14,701 bases of DNA from Lindgomyces ingoldianus (Eukaryota; Ascomycota; Dothideomycetes; Pleosporales; Lindgomycetaceae), in the NCBI RefSeq assembly GCF_010093535.1, contig NW_022985165.1, positions 2,184,265-2,198,965 of the forward strand, in the 5' to 3' direction. A program made the translations under genes and the position numbers. Positions 8,791 to 14,701 of this stretch are shown here, one piece after another; position 1 is the first letter of the stretch, and each line of letters starts with the position of its first letter. The notes below the pieces were generated by a model. That model searched no databases. It was given only the letters and a program-made list of their open reading frames with translations, and was not told the DNA's origin.

Positions 8791-9397
8791 TTGTTTGGAT
8801 CTTAGTACCTTGTTGATTCGCTTACCATATGACCCCTTCTCAGCTCATGCAAGAGCTTCTGCCTAATGCAATACGTTTCGCGAGGCTGTTCAGTCAACAA
8901 AATCAGTACGTGCAGTAATAGATGTGTACAACCCGTCAATTGACTTCGCTTGCATATTCGAGAAGTCCTTTTCGGCCTAAATTCAGACGAACCTAGGAAA
9001 ACAACCCCTGCATCTGTCTAAACTTTCTCGGAGTTAGCGCGCAAGCTGAATGTGGCGTGGGAACGATGCGTACCGCGCATTGACTATTCAGCCTGATCTA
9101 CCTCACACGCACCCCGGAACCTTCTCGTAAGCTGCAGATATTACGTTTAGGCGCTGGCACCTACGCCGCACGTTCTCAGTATTCTCACATCAGTCTTACA
9201 ACTCCGAATCTAACAAGGCTCTCACCTGTAAGTTCGTGATTAGCGACTACAACCATGCTTTAGAAGTAGATTGCTTTAAGACCACTGTGCTAACAAGAGC
9301 CCCAAACTCTTTAGAGAACGACAGATCTAAGATTCTAGTGCAAAAACACATAAACATCTAACCACAACTCCGCCAATCGACCAGGGCTTCGCCGAAC
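8791..9397 (+). promoter_or_regulatory. Upstream region of the SDR gene
   Basis: About 600 bp of balanced base composition without a coding frame above 60 codons. Pyrimidine-rich and CA-rich leader-like sequence (aacatctaaccacaactccg) precedes the start codon. A CCAAT at 9373-9377 is only about 20 bp from the ATG and so is unlikely to be a working CCAAT box. No clear TATA box is seen. The boundaries are set by the AT-rich edge and the start codon. Confidence 0.4.
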
Positions 9398-10423
9398 ATG
9401 CCTCTAGGAGGCGTAGGTCTATCGACGATATGGACGCAGTTCAGCCCACCTAAGGATAGTGCTCCTATCACGGAAAAGAACATCGCATCACAGATGGGCA
9501 AAGTCTTCATAGTCACGGGAGGGAGCAGCGGTATTGGTTTCGAGCTCTCCAGAATCCTATATGCCGCAGGCGCAAAGGTCTACATCCTTTCTCGCACGAA
9601 GTCGAATATCGAAACGGCAGTCAAGCGGATAGAAGAAACGTGCATCGGGAGCTCTAAAGATAATCCTGGTTCTTTGCACTTCATTTATATGGATCTTGAA
9701 GATCTTGAAAGCGTGCAACATGCAGCAACAATCTTCAGGGAAAAGGAAACAAGGCTCGACGTGCTATACTGTAACGCAGGGCTTGCAGTCGTCCCCGGGA
9801 ACCCAAAGACAAAGCAAGGCCTTGAACTGCATATTGGTGTCAACAACATAGCTCATGTCCTACTCGAAAGACTGTTACTACCAGTTCTCACCACTACCGC
9901 AAAAATGGCCCCAAAAGATAGTGTACGGGTGGTTTGGGCCTCAACTATCCTTCTTGAGCTCGGCGCTCCAAAAGGCGGTATTCCTATCTCTCAGTTAGAT
10001 AGCCCAGGCAAGAACACAAACCAAAACTATGCTATCTCCAAAACAGCCATGTGGTTTGCCGCCTCCGAACTCAGCAAACGACACGGAAGAGATACTGGAG
10101 TGATTAATATCGCAGGCAATCCTGGAACATACCTTACAAATGCTTGGAGAACCACCCCGTCCTACGTATATTATCCTTTCCGTCCACTTATGAGAGATCC
10201 AATATTCGGCGCTTATACGTACTTATGGATGGGATTGTCAGATGAGGTCACGATGGAGGACGCAGTGCAGGGAAGGTATGCGATTTGTAATGGGCGGTGG
10301 CATCCAGGGCAGAGAGGAGATCTTGTGCTTGCTACTAGAGGAATGGAAGAAGGGGGAACGGGGCAGGCGAAGGAGTATATGGATTGGGTGGAAAGAAAAA
10401 TTGGAGCCTTTTTGAGAGTTTAG
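9398..10423 (+). CDS. Short-chain dehydrogenase/reductase (classical SDR, fungal RDH/WWOX-like)
   Basis: Intronless 341-residue NAD(P)(H)-dependent oxidoreductase. The Rossmann glycine motif TGGSSGIG is at residues 40-47. An Arg follows strand beta-2 (S65-R66), which favours NADP(H). CNAG is at 125-128, and the catalytic set is N149/N150, S182, Y211 and K215 (YAISK). The 33-residue lead-in before the fold, with PP and the TEKN-x5-GKVFIVTGG pattern, is usual in this fungal group, so I prefer the first ATG (context gaacATG) over Met33. The substrate is unknown; ketone or alcohol interconversion on a small molecule is likely. All catalytic residues are present, and I see no stop or frameshift, despite RIP-damaged surroundings. 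It converges on the P450 pseudogene 164 bp away, suggesting a former shared biosynthetic or detoxification role. Confidence 0.9.
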   Translation: MPLGGVGLSTIWTQFSPPKDSAPITEKNIASQMGKVFIVTGGSSGIGFELSRILYAAGAKVYILSRTKSNIETAVKRIEETCIGSSKDNPGSLHFIYMDLEDLESVQHAATIFREKETRLDVLYCNAGLAVVPGNPKTKQGLELHIGVNNIAHVLLERLLLPVLTTTAKMAPKDSVRVVWASTILLELGAPKGGIPISQLDSPGKNTNQNYAISKTAMWFAASELSKRHGRDTGVINIAGNPGTYLTNAWRTTPSYVYYPFRPLMRDPIFGAYTYLWMGLSDEVTMEDAVQGRYAICNGRWHPGQRGDLVLATRGMEEGGTGQAKEYMDWVERKIGAFLRV

Positions 10424-10587
10424 GATCTAAATAAACCTCGTGTATGTTTAGTGAACGTAAAGACAAGTACGTAATGCACTCTTCCACCATAAATCTCGAC
10501 ATTACAGAGGATTATATGCAATGAATGACGTTTAACAATATATAATAGGTGGTATATTGCAACATGAAAAATGATTTACAGACATAT
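10424..10587. other. Convergent intergenic region with polyadenylation signal
   Basis: Separates the 3' ends of the SDR (plus) and P450 (minus) genes. AATAAA at 10430-10435, seven bases after the SDR stop codon, could serve as its polyadenylation signal, although it is close. The rest is AT-rich 3' UTR-like sequence. Confidence 0.5.
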
Positions 10588-11012
10588 CTAATTCACGAAA
10601 ACTCGTACACCAAGACTCTCCGGGTGAGTACCTGGAGCGACAACATCCCTTGCAACCTGCACATCCATCTCATAGCTCGTCTCAAACAACTCAAACTCAA
10701 ACCTCCTGACCAGCGAAGCTAAAGCAATCGTGATCGCGGCCTGCGCAAGATTCATACCTAGGCAGTTTCTCGTTCCTTTACCGAAAGCCACCATATAATG
10801 TTTCAGTGGCTTCCCGTCTGGTGCTCGAGAATCGCCTATCCAGCGCTCAGGTACAAAAGCGTATGAGTCTGGGTATAGGGTCTCATTATGGTGCATGTGC
10901 CAAGTGTCCATCGAAATTTGAGTACCTGGGGGCATAATATAATCGCCGTAGATGATTGAGAGGTGCGAAATGCGCGGGTAACGCGTAATTTGACCACACG
11001 CTAGACGAATGG

Positions 11013-11066
11013 CTATGTTTATTCAGTTAGCTATATACTCTAAGGCAGCAGAATGGAGGGAGGTAC
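11013..11066 (-). other. P450 intron 2 (54 nt)
   Basis: GTACCT donor, ACATAG acceptor and a GCTAAC branch-point-like site. Splicing joins G with CC to make Ala and gives the K-helix E-A-I-R, keeping the frame into the haem-binding exon. Confidence 0.85.
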
Positions 11067-11941
11067 CTTCTTCAACGCAAGCAGTGAGATATGGCAGCTG
11101 CTTAAGTTGTAGAATTTACAGCGGCTGACTCGAGTCTGGCATTCCGTTTTCAAGCTCCCGGCGCAATTTCTCCTAGATCCGCTGGTCGGAGATGATATGG
11201 TAGCAAGCAAGTGTTAAAGTCCACCTAGTGCTCACAATCCCCGCAGCTACCAGCCCCGCCGCCTGATCTATTAATACTTTGTTACTCTTTTCTAATGGCG
11301 GCAGGTTAGAATCAAGAATACCGTGCATAACAGTCTTATCAGTCTCACAATTTCCCTCTCGAACATCTTCTTTCGCTTGGTGAATAAGTGTGCTCATGGA
11401 GGCTCGGAATTCTTGAAGTCCCTGTGTTGCAGGTTGCACAGAGCTTACCAGTGAATCTGGTAGTGTGTACAAGAGCCGGCCAAGCCACGGAAATTGTGTG
11501 CACGGGTACACCATGGCCAAGAAACTTCTAATCTCTCTGGTGAACGGTGACAAGAAGTTCGGATCCTCGAGGTATTTGAAGTCGCGGTTGAAACTGTACT
11601 GCGTCGTGACATCACCAACGAAACTTGTGAACACGTTGTTTAGGATCACTGGCTTGTCTTGGCCGGAGAAGTCTTCCACGAGGCGGCGACACATGCGGTC
11701 GGCAAGTGTCTGTATCTGCGGTGCGAGTTTCTGTATGCGGCCTTTGGCAACGAAGTGGGCCTGGGAAGTACGGCGCATGCGGTGTAGGTGATGTTCTGAA
11801 GTTGAGAAAAGCGCGTTTGGGGAGAAAAAGCGCCATTGAGATATTCTGGTTTTTGCAGTGCTTCGCGACCAGCGTAGAATCTGTCGTAAAATTGAGGGTC
11901 GTCGATGTGGCCTTCCCATGGGCTTATGCGTACGATTGGTC

Positions 11942-11999
11942 CTTGAATATATAATTTAGTTTTCTGACATCTATATGATCGAGCGTATGGAGCCGTTAC
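11942..11999 (-). other. P450 intron 1 (58 nt)
   Basis: GTAACG donor, TTCAAG acceptor and an AACTAAAT branch-point-like site. Splicing joins KIYG to PIVRISPWE, a standard P450 junction, in frame. Confidence 0.88.
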
Positions 12000-12204
12000 C
12001 ATATATTTTGTGAAGTGCCTGGATGTGGAAGAGATACTGGCCACTAAACTTGTGACACAACTTAAAGTATGTTTTATACCAGCCAGTGACTGCAGCTAAT
12101 TTCGGGCCAGGAATTTTGGACAGTGGGCTTATAAAAATGCGATATATGCATAGTGAGACAGCGTATACTGCAGCGGCAAAAGCTGCCACCAGAACCCAGG
12201 CCAT

Positions 12205-12321
12205 TTTCACCCAGCAAACATAAGTGAAGTTTGGAAGAAGGAGATTGAGAAATGACGTATGCTGAGATATGCATTTATCGATGAAAGTAGAAAGTGGCAG
12301 TTGACGTTGGCATAGATAGAT
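12205..12321 (-). promoter_or_regulatory. Truncated upstream region of the P450 gene
   Basis: Only about 117 bp of balanced-composition sequence lies between the P450 ATG and the start of the AT-rich repeat at 12322. The promoter has probably been cut off or replaced by the repeat. No TATA box is seen. Confidence 0.5.
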
Positions 12322-12800
12322 GCGCAGCTGCTTACAGTTATAGAAGAGTGCACAGTTTAATAAGAAGGTAAGCTGTAAGTCTAATAAGTCTAATAAGCTA
12401 AATAAGTTTACTATGCTGCAAACTTAACTAACTTATCTAACTTATTCTTAGCGCTACTATATATGTATATAGTTTTAACCTTAAACAACTTTTAAAAGGT
12501 GTGTTTAATATTTAGTTTATTTTTTATATAAACTAAGTAGCATTTAGCTTTTTAAAAAGCTGTAATACTATTTGTATATCTTGCAACATATATACCTCTA
12601 ATTCTGTCTAACAGGACTGTTTAACCTAGCCTCTATACTGCCGCTATAGGGACAAACTATAATCTAGTCATTCTACCCCACTCTATTAGCCTAATAGCCA
12701 TTACGTAGGACTGTACACCCTGCTGTTGGCCCCTACTCTCTGTCCTACCACCCTAGGAACAACTTTGACCCGAGTGCTTCCTGAAGCAAGGATTGTAACA
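12322..12800 (+). repeat. Degenerate LTR-like repeat, left copy (5' end missing)
   Basis: 12322-12722 aligns with 13413-13813 at a constant offset of 1091 over most of its length, with mainly transition differences. 12723-12800 has no second copy, is much less AT-rich, and ends TGTAACA, the exact inverse of TGTTACA that begins the right copy at 13307. I infer a direct-repeat LTR of about 585 bp whose left copy lost its first 106 bp or so and whose right copy lost its last 78 bp. Confidence 0.6.
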
Positions 12801-13306
12801 TAAGTCTAGTAATTTTTAAATATAATCTTGTTTAGAACGCTCTCTTTCTCTTACCTTTACTATTTTCTATAGCAAATAAATCTGCTTTTAAATTTGTTCT
12901 ATTTGCTTTTTTAAAAGCTTTTACTTCTAAACCTTTAAGGCCTTAGCAGATTATAAAAGCTTCTTCTTTTTCTTCTTTAGCTAGTTTTATGCTATGTTAG
13001 AGATAAAAGTATTACACAAATTATTTTTTTTACACACTCTACGCACCTATCTAAGGATAAAGTTAGTATATAGGATAACTCTAATAACTAGTAAGTGTTG
13101 TAGAGTTACATCTTTGTCTAATAAAAAGGATTAAAATAAAGGGCAGCGTAAGGATAATAGAATAAATAGAACTATGAAGCTATTTAGTATAAAAAAAATG
13201 TTATAGGCGCTTTTTAGTAGATAGGCATCTACCTTATAAACAAACCTTTACTAACATAGTTGTGTAAGCAGAGCAGCAAGGACGCTGCTAGGGAGGAGGG
13301 GCAGCG
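12801..13306 (+). mobile_element. Short internal region between the LTR-like repeats
   Basis: 506 bp, mostly AT-rich. A purine tract agggaggagggg lies at about 13289-13300, just before TGTTACA at 13307, where a polypurine tract would sit. About 35 minus-strand codons around 12830-12935 form an open Lys-rich peptide, but no family is recognised. It is too short for gag-pol, so this is a deletion derivative or non-autonomous element. Confidence 0.45.
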
Positions 13307-13813
13307 TGTTACAGTCTATAGTTAGACTAACATAACTCTACCTAAGGTGCTCTATAATCTAGCTAGGTTAGAGTAGAGCTTGTTTACAGACTAATTAGAA
13401 GATACAGAGGCAGCGCAGCTACCTGTAATTATAAAAGAGTGCATTATCTAATAAGAAGGCAGGCTATAAGTTAAACAAGTTTAATAAGCTAAGTAAGTTT
13501 ACTATACTATAAACTTAGTAAACTTACATAACTTATTCTTAGCGCTGTTAGACATGTATATAGTTCTAACCTTAAACAACCTTTAGAAGGTGTGTTTAAT
13601 GTTTAGTTTATTCTTTATATAGACTAAGTAGCATTTAGCTTTTTAAAGAGCTATAATACTATTTATATATCTTGTAACATATATACCTCTAATTCTGTCT
13701 AACAGGACTGTTTAGCCTAGCCACTATACTGCTGCTATAGGGACAAACCATAATCTAGTCTCTCTACCCTACTCCATTAGCCTATTAGCCATTACGTAGG
13801 ACTGTACACCCTG
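13307..13813 (+). repeat. Degenerate LTR-like repeat, right copy (3' end missing)
   Basis: Begins TGTTACA after a purine tract. From 13413 it matches 12322-12722, including the well-kept stretch ccattacgtaggactgtaca at its end. Homology stops at 13813, where transposase coding sequence begins. An alternative right boundary is TGTACA at 13808. Confidence 0.6.
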
Positions 13814-14464
13814 TCGCGCTAAGCATAATATAGGCTATATTAGCATAAACTAGCTTAATATATTTATTAAGTGTTACTTAAAGCTTAAAGTAAAGTTTAA
13901 GCATAAGTATAACTATAAAAAAGCTTTTTATAAGAATTTTATAGTAATTTAAAGCTAGTTTAACTTTATAAAGAATATTAAAGCTAAGTATAGTATTTAA
14001 AATAATAATATATATAACTTTAATAAAATAAGGTTTATAATAGGCTAGATATCTACTAAAGCAGTTATTACAGGTTTAGAGAGACAAAGACAGCTAAAAG
14101 CAGTCTAGCTAGGAAACTAAGAGTAGACAACAGCTATCTAAGGCATTAATACTAAAAAGTAGGCTATTCTACTCTTTATTATCTTTTAGAGTAGCAACTA
14201 CTTTTTAAACTAGTATAAAAAAGAAAATCTACTTTAGAATTAAGTTATTATAATCTCTAAGCATAGCTAGACTACTAATTAGCTTAGTCTAGACTAGTTA
14301 AAGCACTTTAACGCGCATATAAAGAAGTGTACTATTAGCAGCTACTATCTGCTAGTTATTGATAGCTATAAGAGCTACAACTTACTTTATTTTTAGTAAT
14401 ACTATAAAAATAATAAAATTATTACTATTTATATACTTTTTTACTTATTACACCTTTTATAGCT
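13814..14464 (+). pseudogene. Fot1/pogo-type DDE transposase fragment, RIP-inactivated
   Basis: A single plus-strand frame shows the family's order. Part of the CENP-B-type helix-turn-helix comes first (about 13850-13930, with NIFIKC, then KYNYKKA). Next is IYNFNKIRF at about 13995 for the IYNFDE-x-GF motif (first catalytic Asp now Asn), then ISTKAVITG and ERQRQLKAV. After a stop-rich middle come LSLD-stop-LKHF, then LLVIDSYKSY at about 14350-14380 for the LLVIDGH-x-SH motif, where the second Asp is kept. KIITIY follows before the usual HSSHLLQP region. Stops are TAG and TAA at Gln and Trp positions. The N-terminal third and everything after HLLQP are missing: the left end abuts the LTR-like repeat, and the right end is cut at 14465 by the inverted-repeat arm. 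Confidence 0.85.
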
Positions 14465-14701
14465 TGTTAGATATGCGCACCTACTGTCAAGACAGGAGGA
14501 ACGTTTGACGAAAGCTGCTACATAATACGAGCAATAAGCTCGAACAGTATGTTGCTGCAAATTGCTGCATTTTGCAGCATTTTGCAGCATGTTGCAGCAA
14601 ATTGCAGCATTTTACAGCATGTTGCAGCAAATTGCAGCAAATTGCAGCATGTTACAGCATTTTGCAGCAAATTGCAGCATGTTGCAAGCTGGTCGCGCAT
14701 A
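14465..14701 (+). repeat. Inverted-repeat arm (right) with 10-bp-period TGC array, cut by the window end
   Basis: Starts TGTTAGATATGCGC at 14465 and matches the reverse complement of 7388-7583 up to the window end. 14551-14690 is fourteen exact-register decamers (ttgcagcaaa, ttgcagcatg, ttgcagcatt types) on a constant gcagca core. CpA is kept, so there is little RIP. It interrupts the pogo transposase just after HLLQP, which suggests it is the end of a separate element inserted there. The minus-strand frame at 14518-14700 is a repeat shadow. Confidence 0.85.

Larger units (their letters stand above)
10588..12204 (-). pseudogene. Cytochrome P450 monooxygenase, RIP-scarred pseudogene (trichodiene oxygenase-like fungal E-class)
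   Basis: Three exons: 12204-12000, 11941-11067 and 11012-10588. With one base restored they total 502 codons, normal for a microsomal fungal P450. Visible features are an N-terminal membrane anchor (residues about 2-20), the PGP hinge, an I-helix A-G-I-V-S-T, the K-helix E-A-I-R created across intron 2, FVPERW, and the haem loop FGKGTRNCLG with its Cys near residue 444. Lesions are a lost base in a T-run (plus strand 11825-11829), then TAG at 11173-11175 and TAA at 11116-11118, both where Gln is likely and both CpA-to-TpA changes. The first lesion sends translation to a stop at 11646, before all catalytic parts, so no active enzyme is expected. The 79-residue frame starting at 12210 uses GTG; the ATG at 12204 is the proper start. 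The substrate is unknown. The family call rests on the I-helix form and overall pattern. Confidence 0.88.

Noticed and set aside
11800..11880. An extra intron explaining the P450 frame change
   Set aside because: The only nearby GT...AG pair would be about 24 nt and lacks a branch site. A single lost base in the T-run gives exactly the normal protein length.
11465..12044. Other ORFs overlapping the P450 (plus-strand 108 and 82 codons; minus-strand 74, 132 and 66 codons)
   Set aside because: The 132-codon frame is P450 exon 2 before the frameshift. The others are out-of-frame shadows without domains.
12723..12800. Independent 76-bp element with TGTT...AACA ends
   Set aside because: It is better explained as the unduplicated tail of the LTR-like repeat ending in TGTAACA.
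14518..14700. 60-codon minus-strand ORF rich in CCNLLQ repeats
   Set aside because: Shadow of the right decamer array, and cut by the window end.
7388..14701. A Starship-type giant transposon
   Set aside because: No DUF3435 tyrosine recombinase, no typical cargo order and the span is far too short. The inverted arms look like ends of separate smaller elements.

Overview
The window looks like a repeat-rich, heterochromatin-like stretch of a filamentous ascomycete (Pezizomycotina) genome. The evidence is eukaryotic genes with 54-58 nt GT-AG introns, an E-class P450, a fungal-type short-chain dehydrogenase, a chromodomain Ty3/gypsy element, a Fot1/pogo-type transposase relic, and pervasive C-to-T/G-to-A decay typical of repeat-induced point mutation (RIP). 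I cannot name the species. A Dothideomycete-like genome with AT-rich isochores would fit, but that is inference.

Layout. 1-190 holds RIP-degraded copies of a 30-bp minisatellite that also occurs, almost unmutated, at 6983-7210. 246-5910 is a structurally complete 5,665-bp Ty3/gypsy chromovirus on the minus strand: 318-bp LTRs, TSD GTTAT, polypurine tract, and recognisable zinc knuckle, protease, RT, integrase and chromodomain. It is riddled with RIP-type stops. It is inserted in an older element that contributes an unidentified, RIP-degraded minus-strand coding region (about 5930-6640). 7388-7583 carries one arm of an inverted repeat containing an exact 10-bp-period TGC array. The other arm is at 14465-14701 and runs off the window. 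A second decamer array lies at 8061-8250, and a small, hardly mutated solo LTR (175 bp, TSD AGTAG) at 8304-8478.

A gene island occupies about 8.8-12.3 kb. An intact, intronless SDR oxidoreductase gene (9398-10423, plus) converges on a three-exon cytochrome P450 gene (10588-12204, minus). The P450 is a pseudogene with one frameshift and two in-frame Gln-to-stop changes at CpA. The pair looks like the remnant of a secondary-metabolism or detoxification locus. Only about 117 bp of P450 upstream sequence survives before a degenerate LTR-type repeat pair (12322-12800 and 13307-13813). That pair is followed by a RIP-degraded pogo/Fot1 transposase fragment (13814-14464), cut off where the right inverted-repeat arm starts.

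I see no tRNA, rRNA or CRISPR array, and no tyrosine-recombinase 'captain' of a Starship. The main story is nested transposons, RIP boundaries and leakage into a neighbouring gene, plus unusual helically phased decamer arrays. I do not see a clearly new multi-gene system.
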